The notes under the pieces: model-generated
Databases searched by the model: none
Told to the model about the DNA's origin: nothing
The model's input: only the letters and a program-made list of their open reading frames with translations
Made by a program: the position numbers and the translations under genes
In this document: positions 15,109 to 21,288 of the stretch, piece after piece
How positions within the stretch are numbered: the stretch's first letter is position 1
How the letters are laid out: the number at the start of each line of letters is the position of its first letter
Source: DASZXJ01 sp035545895
Lineage (GTDB): Bacteria; Planctomycetota; Phycisphaerae; Tepidisphaerales; Tepidisphaeraceae
Reading direction: 5' to 3'
NCBI GenBank assembly: GCA_035545895.1
Contig: DASZXJ010000226.1
Span: forward strand, 1-21,288
DNA: 21,288 bases

Positions 15109-15897
15109 ATGAATCCGACAGTCGCTGAGCAGGGCCAGCCCGCAGGGAATAGCGTCATCATCCGCATCCGCAGGCAGGATGGACCCAACAAGCCGTCGCG
15201 CTGGGAGGAATTTTCCGTCCCCCGCCGGCCGAACATGAACATCATCTCCTGCCTTCAATACATAGCCGCCAATCCAACGACCACTGACAACCAGGCCACC
15301 ACCTCGCCAGTCTGGGATGCCGGTTGCCTGGAGGAAGTTTGCGGCGCCTGCACGATGGTGATCAACGGACATGTCCGGCAGGCATGTTCTGCCCTGGTCG
15401 ATCATCTATCGCGCGGCGGTCAACCGATCACGCTTGAGCCAATGACCAAATTCCCGCTCGTGCGAGATCTGTGGGTTGATCGAAGCCGGCTTTTCAATGA
15501 TTTGAAAAAGGTTAAAGCCTGGGTGCCGATTGATGGAACCTATTCGCTTGGCGCGGGGCCGCCCATTTCGCAGGAGCTCCAGGAAGAGCGATATCCGCTT
15601 TCGCGTTGCATCAGTTGCGGATGCTGTCTTGAAGCCTGTCCGCAATATACGCCGGTCAATCAGTTTGTCGGTGCTGCTGTCATCAGCCAGGTGAGATTGT
15701 TTAACGACCACCCCACCGGCGCAGCACTGAAAGGCGAACGACTCGAAGCCTTGATGGAAGAAGGCGGCGTCGCCGACTGCGGCAAGGCGGGCAATTGTGT
15801 TGAGGTCTGCCCCAAGCAAATTCCGCTTTTGGAGTCGATCGCCGCCGTCCAACGACAGGCCACCGTTCACGCAATCAAACAATTCTTTACCAAGTAA
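15109..15897 (+). CDS. sdhB: Succinate dehydrogenase/fumarate reductase iron-sulfur subunit
   Basis: A 262-residue protein with the two-domain layout of SdhB/FrdB. The N-terminal ferredoxin domain holds a [2Fe-2S] site: Cys73, Cys78, Cys81 and Cys93 (DAGCLEEVCGAC, then QAC). The C-terminal domain has CISCGCCLEACP (Cys167, Cys170, Cys173, Cys177) and CGKAGNCVEVCPKQIPL (Cys224, Cys230, Cys234), enough for [4Fe-4S] and [3Fe-4S] clusters. It passes electrons from the flavoprotein subunit to quinone on the inner face of the cytoplasmic membrane. Neither sdhA nor sdhC is next to it: a divergent sigma gene lies upstream and psd lies downstream. They may be elsewhere, or upstream ones may have moved. 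The Shine-Dalgarno is weak. A strong hairpin follows the stop. Confidence 0.92.
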   Translation: MNPTVAEQGQPAGNSVIIRIRRQDGPNKPSRWEEFSVPRRPNMNIISCLQYIAANPTTTDNQATTSPVWDAGCLEEVCGACTMVINGHVRQACSALVDHLSRGGQPITLEPMTKFPLVRDLWVDRSRLFNDLKKVKAWVPIDGTYSLGAGPPISQELQEERYPLSRCISCGCCLEACPQYTPVNQFVGAAVISQVRLFNDHPTGAALKGERLEALMEEGGVADCGKAGNCVEVCPKQIPLLESIAAVQRQATVHAIKQFFTK

Positions 15898-15901
15898 AAC
15901 G

Positions 15902-15920
15902 CCCACGGCTTTGCCGTGGG
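15902..15920. terminator. Hairpin after sdhB (CCCACGGC-TTT-GCCGTGGG)
   Basis: A perfect 8-bp GC-rich stem with a 3-nt loop begins 5 bp after the sdhB stop and ends 14 bp before the psd start. There is no following U-tract, so it may cause partial termination or mRNA-end stability rather than full intrinsic termination. Similar short palindromes are often dispersed in such genomes. Confidence 0.5.
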
Positions 15921-15934
15921 TTCGAGTACAAAGA

Positions 15935-16597
15935 ATGTTTTCTCTCACCCGCCACGGCCTTTGGGAAATGCTCATCGGCACGCTGGTTTTGTTTGCCGTA
16001 GGGATGGGGCTCTATTGGCTCTGGCCGCCGCTGGCAATTCTCGTCCTGCCGCTGTTGATCTGGCTTTTCGCCTTCTTCCGCGATCCAAATCGCCCCATTC
16101 CCACAGACCCCAAAATAATGGTCAGCCCGGCTGATGGCACGGTTTCAGACATAGTCGAAATTCCCAATTTTGAACTGCTGAATGGTCCGTGCGTGCGCGT
16201 GGGCATCTTCCTGTCGGTCTTCAATGTGCACGTCAATCGTGCCCCCTGCGATGGGAAGGTCAGCAAGCTGATCTACAAGGAAGGGAAATTTATTAACGCA
16301 CTGCACCATGAAAACGCTTCTGCGCACAATGAGTCGAATACAATCGTTTTGTCGGAGATCGGTGGAGATCGGCCGGTTGCGGTCGTCAAGCAAATCGTCG
16401 GGTTGATCGCCCGGCGAATTGTATGCGTGCCGCAAGTGGGAACGGCCTTGGTGCGCGGCGAGAGAATTGGAATGATCAAATTCGGCAGCCGCACGGAGCT
16501 GTATATCCCCGTCTGGCTGAAGCCGAATGTAAAAGTGGAAGTTGGCCAGAAGGTTCGCGGCGCCGCGGATATCATTGCCGTGTTGGAAGCAACTTGA
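15935..16597 (+). CDS. psd: Phosphatidylserine decarboxylase proenzyme
   Basis: The ATG giving MFSLTRHGLW is preferred; a longer frame would extend into sdhB. The 220-residue protein is the short, PSD-A-like type. A double hydrophobic segment (about 10-48) is followed by FFRDPNRPIP. Then come SPADGTVSDI (64-73), FLSVFNVHVNRAP (92-104) and the cleavage site KFGSRTELYIP, with Gly184-Ser185. Self-cleavage between them would make the beta chain and a pyruvoyl group on the alpha chain from Ser185. The enzyme turns phosphatidylserine into phosphatidylethanolamine at the membrane. Its TGA shares one base with the ATG of pssA, which makes its substrate, so the two are translationally coupled. Confidence 0.93.
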   Translation: MFSLTRHGLWEMLIGTLVLFAVGMGLYWLWPPLAILVLPLLIWLFAFFRDPNRPIPTDPKIMVSPADGTVSDIVEIPNFELLNGPCVRVGIFLSVFNVHVNRAPCDGKVSKLIYKEGKFINALHHENASAHNESNTIVLSEIGGDRPVAVVKQIVGLIARRIVCVPQVGTALVRGERIGMIKFGSRTELYIPVWLKPNVKVEVGQKVRGAADIIAVLEAT

Positions 16598-17523
16598 TGG
16601 ACAAGGAAGATCGCCAGCATCGACGCGAACGACGACGCAGGCGATTGCGCCGTCACGGACGCCGAGCCTATATTCGCTCGGTCTATTTTCTTCCCAGCCT
16701 CGCGACGCTCGGCAATGCAATTTGTGGATTCGCTGCCTGTTACGTGGCGGCTTTTGACAGCAATAACGTCGGCGACGACCCCGTCGCCCGATGGTTGTTC
16801 CTGCATAAATTCATGGCTGCGTCGTACCTGATCTTTCTGGCCATGGTGTTTGATGCGCTGGATGGCCGGCTTGCGCGATTCGCACGTCATACCACCGACT
16901 TCGGCGGACAGTTGGACAGCATGGCGGACGTCGTCAGCTTCGGCGCCGCCCCAGCCTTTATCGCCCTTCAGGTCTTCAAATCAGATGGGCCAATTGCCAT
17001 GCCCTTCGCCTTCACGCGACTTGTCTGGGCAATCGCAGCTTTATATTTATCCTGTGCGATGATCCGCCTGGCGCGGTTTAATGTCTCCAATGAACATGGC
17101 GAGCAACATCATTTCAGCTTTCTGGGCTTGCCAAGCCCGGGTGCCGCCGGCGCTGTTGTCGGCCTGATCCTCATGCAGCAGGATGTGAAGCAGCAGGACT
17201 GGCTGGGTTATCCGATCGAACTTTCCACAACGCTCGTTGGTGTTTTGCCGGTCATCGTGCTGTTGAGCGGATTGCTCATGGTGTCGCACCTGCGATATCC
17301 GCATATCGTGAATCGCTATCTGCGAGGCCGGCGACCCATCGCAAGATTAATCTCAGCGGTTGCGCTGGTGCTGCTGTTCGTCGTGGCGCATCGTTACGTG
17401 ATTGGGATCGGTTCGTTATGTTTTGCCCTATGGGGGCCAATACATTGGGCGATGGTCCGCTGGCGACCCAAACCATTGGTTCCCGAAACCGGTCACTTGC
17501 CACAATCCTCACCGGGCCGATAA
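16597..17523 (+). CDS. pssA: CDP-diacylglycerol--serine O-phosphatidyltransferase
   Basis: The start is the ATG overlapping the psd stop (TGATG), with GGAAG 6 nt upstream; frames extending further back lie inside psd. The 308-residue integral membrane protein begins with a very basic segment (HRRERRRRRLRRHGRR, 8-23). The CDP-alcohol phosphotransferase signature is complete: Asp89-Gly90, Ala93-Arg94, Gly103, Asp107 and Asp111, in LDGRLARFARHTTDFGGQLD and the next residues. SFGAAPAF follows, typical of the Bacillus-type PssA branch. About eight hydrophobic helices fill the rest. It condenses CDP-diacylglycerol with L-serine to phosphatidylserine, the substrate of the adjacent psd product. gltX starts 12 bp downstream. 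Confidence 0.94.
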   Translation: MDKEDRQHRRERRRRRLRRHGRRAYIRSVYFLPSLATLGNAICGFAACYVAAFDSNNVGDDPVARWLFLHKFMAASYLIFLAMVFDALDGRLARFARHTTDFGGQLDSMADVVSFGAAPAFIALQVFKSDGPIAMPFAFTRLVWAIAALYLSCAMIRLARFNVSNEHGEQHHFSFLGLPSPGAAGAVVGLILMQQDVKQQDWLGYPIELSTTLVGVLPVIVLLSGLLMVSHLRYPHIVNRYLRGRRPIARLISAVALVLLFVVAHRYVIGIGSLCFALWGPIHWAMVRWRPKPLVPETGHLPQSSPGR

Positions 17524-17535
17524 TTCGACCCGCTT

Positions 17536-19170
17536 ATGTCCCAACCAACCATCGTCACCCGATTTGCTCCATCGCCCACCGGATATCTCCACGTGGGCGG
17601 CGCACGAACCGCGCTCTTTAGCTGGCTGATGGCGCGACACAGTAGCGGCAGGTTTTTGCTTCGAATCGAGGACACGGATCTCGCCCGAAGTACCGAACTG
17701 GCAACCGTGCAGCTTCTGGAAGACCTGCGATGGCTCGGCCTGCAATGGGACAACGCTGAACTGGTCTATCAATCCAAGCGCGTGACGATCTACGACCGAA
17801 TCATCACTGATTTGATCGCGCGCGGACTTGCGTATAAAGCCTACGAAACCTCCGATGAACTCGATGCTTTGCGCAAGGAAGCCGAAAAGCACAAGCGAGC
17901 ATTCATCTATCGCCGAACTCAATACACCGACGAACAATTACGCCGATTTGAATCAGAAAATCGGCCTCACGTCGTTCGCTTCGCCATGCCCGTGCGGGAC
18001 TATTCGTTTGATGACCAGATCCTCGGCAAGATCGATTTACCTGCGTCACAGGTTCAGGATCCGGTCATCAAAAAAGCGGATGGCATGCCCACCTACCACT
18101 TTGCCGTGGTCGTGGACGATGCCGAGATGGGCGTCACCCACGTCGTACGCGGCCAGGAACATACGCTCAATACGTTTCTTCACATCGCCTTGCAGGAAGC
18201 GCTTGGCTACGCGCGTCCCATTTACGCACATCTGCCGGTCATCCTCAATAAGGATGACGGCAAGAAGATGGGCAAGCGCGATCGCGATAAAAAGATTCGC
18301 CAGCAGTCACAAAACTGGTTGAAGAACACGAAAAAGTCCCCGGCCGATCTGGCTGCAGCTTCATCGCTTGCGCCATCGCGAATTGAAATGTGGATCGCCG
18401 ATTCACAACAACAACTCGATCTCAACGAACAGAAACAGATCATGCAGGTCATCGGCCTGAAAGAAACCGACCTCCCCGAAATCCTCGTCCATGATTTCCG
18501 CAAAAACGGATACCTTCCCGAAGCTCTGCTGAATTTTCTGGCTCTGCTCGGTTGGAGTCCCGGCGAAGATCGCGAGCGGATGAGCATCGACGACATGATC
18601 AAGCTGTTCAGTCTTGAGAACGTGAACAAAGCGGGCGCTCGCTTTGATCGCGAAAAACTCGCAGCCTTCAATACCGATGCTTCCGCAGGCGCACCGATCG
18701 ATCGACTCGTTTCCGCTTTGCGGGATTATCTGAAGGTCAACCCCGATTCGCCGCTCAGCCGAGCGAACGATGATGCACTCGCCAGAGTTCTGAAGATGAA
18801 ACATGGGTTTCGCATCCTGCGCGATGTCGATGAGTCTTCCCGCTTCCTATTCTTGAGCGATGAGCAGATCAACTACGATCCCCAAGCCGTCGAGAAGGTA
18901 TTACGTAAGCAAAATGGTTTTGAAGTTCTAAGAGAGCTTCAGCCGCTCTTAACTGATACTTCAAATTGGACCGCCGCCGACTTGGAAAAACTCATCGAAA
19001 ACTATTGCCAGCAAAAACAGCTTGGCCTTGGAAAAGTCGCCCAGCCGATTCGTGTGGCGGTCAGTGGCGGAACCATCAGCCCGCCTATCTTCCAGAGCCT
19101 GGAATTCCTTGGCAAAGAGCGAACCCTCGCACGCATCAGCCGTTGCTTATCTTCTGCAGGACACTCATGA
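17536..19170 (+). CDS. gltX: Glutamate--tRNA ligase
   Basis: A 544-residue class I aminoacyl-tRNA synthetase. The HIGH-type motif is APSPTGYLHVGGARTALF (11-28). Other family marks are RIEDTDLARS (43-52), DGMPTYHFAVVVDD (182-195), HVVRGQEHTLNT (202-213) and the KMSKS equivalent KKMGKR (243-248). The GYLPEALLNFLALLGWSPGE segment follows at 325-344. The Cys residues of the zinc site in E. coli-type enzymes are absent. The enzyme charges tRNA with glutamate; whether it is discriminating cannot be told. Between KMGKR and GYLPEA there is a Gln/Lys-rich insertion of about 65 residues (251-318), which explains the extra length over the usual 470-490. The stop overlaps the next gene by ATGA. Confidence 0.94.
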   Translation: MSQPTIVTRFAPSPTGYLHVGGARTALFSWLMARHSSGRFLLRIEDTDLARSTELATVQLLEDLRWLGLQWDNAELVYQSKRVTIYDRIITDLIARGLAYKAYETSDELDALRKEAEKHKRAFIYRRTQYTDEQLRRFESENRPHVVRFAMPVRDYSFDDQILGKIDLPASQVQDPVIKKADGMPTYHFAVVVDDAEMGVTHVVRGQEHTLNTFLHIALQEALGYARPIYAHLPVILNKDDGKKMGKRDRDKKIRQQSQNWLKNTKKSPADLAAASSLAPSRIEMWIADSQQQLDLNEQKQIMQVIGLKETDLPEILVHDFRKNGYLPEALLNFLALLGWSPGEDRERMSIDDMIKLFSLENVNKAGARFDREKLAAFNTDASAGAPIDRLVSALRDYLKVNPDSPLSRANDDALARVLKMKHGFRILRDVDESSRFLFLSDEQINYDPQAVEKVLRKQNGFEVLRELQPLLTDTSNWTAADLEKLIENYCQQKQLGLGKVAQPIRVAVSGGTISPPIFQSLEFLGKERTLARISRCLSSAGHS

Positions 19171-19709
19171 CAGAACCCATCGTCAATCGCCATGGCCGGG
19201 TCGGTGGACGCGGCATCCGTCCCTGGCTACTCGCGCCAAAGATCGTGGCAGTCATTATTTACGTCGGCGGGCTCGCCACCGTCCTTGGGCTTTGGAACGC
19301 CAGCGATTTCAAGTCTCTGTCCTTAACAGACCCCCGACGAACCCTTGTGCTCGACCAGGTCAGCCGGCTTATGGTCTTCCTCGTCGTACCCGCCCTGCTC
19401 GTGGCGCTCATTTCGGGATTAGCCCTGCTCATGCAGCATCCGCGAGTGTTCCTCAAGACGCCCTGGATTCGGGTCAAAATCATCGCCCTGCTGATTCTCA
19501 TCCCCGCATCGCATTTCTATTGCCGGTCATGCTTTATCGCATTACGTAACGCGACCAACCAGTCTGCCAGCGACAGTGTTGCCAACCAACTTAACATCGG
19601 CTTCATATTGGCTTTCGCCGGGTCGGTCTGCATTGTGTTGATTGGGCGATTCAAGCCCAGGTTCGGAATTAAGCACCGCCCTGATGTTCAAGCCGTCGAA
19701 AACTACTGA
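19167..19709 (+). CDS. Integral membrane protein, CopD/DUF2269-like
   Basis: The ATG overlaps the gltX TGA (ATGA), with GCAGGA 5 nt upstream, which fixes a 180-residue product. Four membrane segments are likely: about 24-46 (LAPKIVAVIIYVGGLATVLGLW), 68-91 (LMVFLVVPALLVALISGLALLM), 104-120 (VKIIALLILIPASHF) and 142-163 (NIGFILAFAGSVCIVLIGRF). The pattern of a helix ending in YVGGL, then VPALLVALISGLAL and a WIRVKI turn, resembles CopD-like or DUF2269/HemJ-type four-helix membrane proteins, but conserved histidines are not evident. Function is unknown. Translational coupling to gltX may be only positional. Confidence 0.65.
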   Translation: MTEPIVNRHGRVGGRGIRPWLLAPKIVAVIIYVGGLATVLGLWNASDFKSLSLTDPRRTLVLDQVSRLMVFLVVPALLVALISGLALLMQHPRVFLKTPWIRVKIIALLILIPASHFYCRSCFIALRNATNQSASDSVANQLNIGFILAFAGSVCIVLIGRFKPRFGIKHRPDVQAVENY

Positions 19710-19711
19710 AA

Positions 19712-19741
19712 TTGACACAATTGTAACGATAAGCATAAGAT
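19712..19741 (+). promoter_or_regulatory. Sigma-70-type promoter of the PEP-CTERM gene
   Basis: A perfect TTGACA at 19712-19717 is followed after 18 bp by TAAGAT at 19736-19741 (four of six matches to TATAAT). It starts 3 bp after the stop of the upstream gene. The PEP-CTERM gene start is about 85 bp beyond the expected transcription start. Confidence 0.6.
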
Positions 19742-19765
19742 AGTCAGGAGATGGATCGCCTGACT
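19742..19765. promoter_or_regulatory. Inverted repeat at the predicted transcription start
   Basis: AGTCAGG (19742-19748) and CCTGACT (19759-19765) form a 7-bp perfect inverted repeat with a 10-bp spacer, placed directly after the -10 box. It could be an operator for a dimeric repressor or a 5' hairpin of the mRNA. It could also act as the terminator of the preceding operon. Confidence 0.45.
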
Positions 19766-19833
19766 GTTCGCGCAGCGTTCACGTTGTGTGGGTTGTGAGC
19801 GGAGCTCGTCGGAGGAAGTTAACGGGAGAGAAA

Positions 19834-20559
19834 GTGTTGTCACGCGTTTCATCGATTGCGCTATCGTTCATCTGCGCTTTGATATTGGGTGGGGCTTCGG
19901 CATCACTTGCTGCACCCATCACCATTTTCAGCGAAAACTTTGACCGCTATTCAAGCTTCCCCAGCGAAATCCCCATTGGCGATAAGGTCAACGCCGGCAT
20001 CCCGGAAATATCCGAGGGTGCTGACAAGTTCTGGTACGCCGCCCGCTTCCGAGCCGGTGATGGAACGATCGACAGCGACCTCGCCGTCCAAAAGACCGGC
20101 GGTCCGGGCGACATGACCCCGGTCGGCCGGGTCGAAGACAAGGTCGCCCTGATCTTCAAGATCGACACCGAATCGTTTACCAACGTCAACCTGCAATTCG
20201 ACTGGCGAACCTATCAAGGCCAGTCCGGGCACTTCTTCGTCGCAGGCTACCACGTTGGCGACGACCTTGGCTTGGATACCACGACCAATCGCTACAAGGA
20301 CCTCCTGTGGACCAGCTTCACCGAAGTGGTTCGCAAAAGCCCCACCGACACGTTCACCCACGAATCCGTCACCCTGCCCAGCGGCGTCAAGTCGCTGTAC
20401 GTCGCCCTCTGGTACGACGATGGCGAAAAGCACTACGGCAAGGTCGACAACATCAGCGTGACCGGAACATCCGCCATCCCATTGATCATTCCCGAGCCAT
20501 CGATGCTGGGATCGCTGGGCCTGCTCGTCCTATCACTGGCAAGAGGACGACGCGCCTGA
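19834..20559 (+). CDS. PEP-CTERM secreted protein
   Basis: I choose GTG 19834 because GGGAG lies 6 nt upstream and the product then starts directly with a signal peptide (MLSRVSSIALSFICALILGG, with likely cleavage after ASLAA). A longer in-frame reading adds 16 residues. The 241-residue protein has a mature domain rich in aromatic and Asp residues (ENFDRYSSF, FWYAARFRAG, LQFDWRTYQGQSGHFFVAGY, LYVALWYDDGEKHYGKVDNISVTG). This resembles a beta-sandwich, carbohydrate-binding-like fold. The C-terminus is a PEP-CTERM sorting signal: IIPEPSMLGSLGLLVLSLA, then RGRRA. Such proteins are processed by an exosortase (EpsH family) and delivered to the surface or extracellular matrix. No exosortase is encoded here. 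A GGAGG at 19811-19815 lies further upstream. Confidence 0.85.
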   Translation: MLSRVSSIALSFICALILGGASASLAAPITIFSENFDRYSSFPSEIPIGDKVNAGIPEISEGADKFWYAARFRAGDGTIDSDLAVQKTGGPGDMTPVGRVEDKVALIFKIDTESFTNVNLQFDWRTYQGQSGHFFVAGYHVGDDLGLDTTTNRYKDLLWTSFTEVVRKSPTDTFTHESVTLPSGVKSLYVALWYDDGEKHYGKVDNISVTGTSAIPLIIPEPSMLGSLGLLVLSLARGRRA

Positions 20560-20574
20560 GCTTGATACTCACAT

Positions 20575-20700
20575 ATCAGAGCCACGAAGTCACGAAGCGA
20601 CGAAGTCAGCACGAAGGAAGAGTTTTAACCGCAGATTTTGAGCAAGGCGAAATCCCGACTCTCGGGATCGCTGATTACGCAGATAGGACATTCATCCACG
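20575..20700. repeat. Short-period repeat tract with a nested palindrome
   Basis: ACGAAG recurs five times between 20583 and 20617 at spacings of about 8-12 bp. Then an AACCGCAGATT unit (20628-20638) and a GATTACGCAGAT unit (20673-20684) look like two parts of one periodic repeat. They are split by a roughly 30-bp piece whose core is the perfect hairpin ATCCCGA-CTC-TCGGGAT (20652-20668). This looks like a palindromic element inserted into an older simple repeat. No coding sequence is seen. Confidence 0.55.
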
Positions 20701-20797
20701 AATCAACACGAATTCACACGAATAGAAGCTGTTACTTGTTATTGGTTACTGGTTACTTGATGCTGCCATTCGTGAAGATTCGTGTTCATTCGTGGAT
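20694..20797. repeat. 32-bp imperfect inverted repeat built of CACGAAT units
   Basis: The left arm (20694-20725) and the reverse complement of the right arm (20766-20797) agree at 27 of 32 positions. Each arm contains three CACGAAT units about 10 bp apart. The 40-bp centre has a second simple repeat, GTTACTTG and close variants repeated (20731-20759). The whole could form a long cruciform or a transcribed hairpin. It resembles the dispersed short-period repeats of many large bacterial genomes and is not a CRISPR array. Confidence 0.6.
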
Positions 20798-21004
20798 AGT
20801 TCTTCCCTATGTTCCCCACTCTCCCTGCCCCCTTGTCCTCCCCCGGTCGGTTCCCCTCTGCGTTCACACCCAAAATGCAACATCACGACTGACCATCTAG
20901 CCTGGATATTTCGTCCGATTTTTGAGTGGCGTTATAGCGCCAAGTGTAAACATCAATGCAATATGCGGGTTAGCTGAGTACCCCTGACTGATGGACTTAC
21001 TGCT

Positions 21005-21024
21005 GGGGTGGGTTGTGGGGTGGG
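21005..21024 (+). other. G-quadruplex-type motif
   Basis: Four G-runs, GGGG-T-GGG-TTGT-GGGG-T-GGG, with loops of 1, 4 and 1 nt, fit the consensus for a stable intramolecular G-quadruplex on the plus strand. It lies in non-coding DNA about 140 bp beyond the end of the partial minus-strand gene. Confidence 0.5.
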
Positions 21025-21143
21025 AATCAGCATTCTATAAAGCGGAGGAAAGTTCTTCGGATCAATTCGAATTGGGTTTGGGCCAGATAGTGGACGATCG
21101 ATCTGTCCAAGCTGTTGAGCCTTACCCGCGACCGGAATCAAAC

Positions 21144-21161
21144 AACCCGCTAGAGCGGTTT
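21144..21161. terminator. Small hairpin after the partial minus-strand gene
   Basis: CCGC and GCGG around a TAGA loop, with outer A-T pairs, form a short hairpin 6 bp beyond the stop of the minus-strand gene. On that strand it is followed by GTTGTTTG, a weak U-rich tail. It may be that gene's terminator or part of a mobile-element end. Confidence 0.3.
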
Positions 21162-21166
21162 TCAGG

Positions 21167-21288
21167 TCAGTGTACACAGTAGCCGCATTTCTCGAACCAT
21201 CCCTTTGCATCGGCAGCCGTGACGCTGGCGAAGCCGTGGGCTGCGGCCAGTCCCAGTGCTGCGCCGGTTCGCGGTTCGGCGCTGACCA
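21167..21288 (-). CDS. C-terminal end of a gene, possibly a transposase (partial)
   Basis: An open minus-strand frame enters from the right edge and stops at 21167-21169, giving 39 residues before the stop. The end reads AAAHGFASVTAADAKGWFEK, then CGYCVH. A terminal GWF-x2-CGY is reminiscent of the C-terminus of IS630-type transposases (WFxHCGY), which is the only recognition I can offer. The catalytic region is outside the window. A nearby hairpin and the simple repeats to its left would fit a mobile-element edge. An ordinary gene of another family is possible. Confidence 0.4.
   Translation of the reverse strand, partial: VSAEPRTGAALGLAAAHGFASVTAADAKGWFEKCGYCVH

Larger units (their letters stand above)
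20560..21166. other. 607-bp non-coding, repeat-rich region
   Basis: The stretch between the PEP-CTERM gene and the partial gene at the right end has no ORF I can support; frames on both strands are broken by repeats or overlap the partial gene. It holds the two repeat tracts listed separately, a pyrimidine-rich stretch (20800-20865), a G-quadruplex-type motif (21005-21024) and a small hairpin (21144-21161). It may contain the debris of an insertion-sequence end. Confidence 0.55.

Noticed and set aside
20694..20797. CRISPR-like array
   Set aside because: The repeated unit is only about 7 bp at a spacing of about 10 bp, the copies are in opposite orientation in the two arms, and there are no spacers of uniform length or cas genes.
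20953..21210. 85-codon minus-strand frame in the right-hand repeat region
   Set aside because: It overlaps, in another frame, the partial gene ending at 21167 and runs through the G-rich motif and repeat debris; it has no recognisable feature.

Overview
The window looks like chromosomal DNA of a planctomycete, most likely of the Phycisphaerae type. The evidence is an N-terminal LENRALLS motif of the kind found on exported planctomycete proteins, a PEP-CTERM secreted protein, lone housekeeping genes mixed with signal-transduction and export genes, and long intergenic zones with palindromic and short-period repeats. This taxonomic call is inferred from gene content, since the window has no rRNA gene.

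Layout. Positions 1-333 hold the 3' end of valS (+). A compact double-hairpin element separates it from a convergent membrane-anchored alpha/beta hydrolase (-). Next come a LysM lipoprotein (+), a HIT-family protein (+) and an exported cyclophilin-like protein with an Ig-like domain (+). The last of these overlaps, stop to stop, a convergent two-gene unit (-) of a small membrane protein and a B12-binding-fold radical SAM protein. A FapA/DUF342 polymer-forming protein (-) follows, then about 500 bp with no secure gene.

The core of the window is a probable copper/silver-responsive block at 7161-14995, all on the minus strand. In transcription order it is an ECF sigma factor, a single-pass anti-sigma protein with Cys/Met/His-rich residues outside the membrane, a 180-bp gap, then CusB-like, CusA-like and TolC-like genes joined by 4-bp ATGA overlaps. 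The sigma gene and the cusBAC-like operon are each preceded by nearly the same element: TTGAACCTTTT, then CGTT 16-17 nt after GAACC, 45-49 nt before the start codon. The simplest reading is that the sigma factor drives both its own gene and the efflux operon, with the anti-sigma protein as the periplasmic metal sensor. The CusA-like pump is about 140 residues longer than classical CusA. It carries a periplasmic insertion that echoes the heavy-metal-binding motif of its CusB partner.

From 15109 to 19709 the plus strand carries housekeeping genes: an sdhB-type iron-sulfur subunit without its partners, then a tight unit psd - pssA - gltX - membrane protein. In psd-pssA, PssA makes phosphatidylserine and Psd decarboxylates it to phosphatidylethanolamine. 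A PEP-CTERM protein (+) with its own promoter follows. Positions 20560-21166 are a repeat-rich non-coding zone, with a palindrome nested in a short-period repeat, a large inverted repeat and a G-quadruplex-type motif. The window ends inside the C-terminus of a minus-strand gene that may be a transposase.
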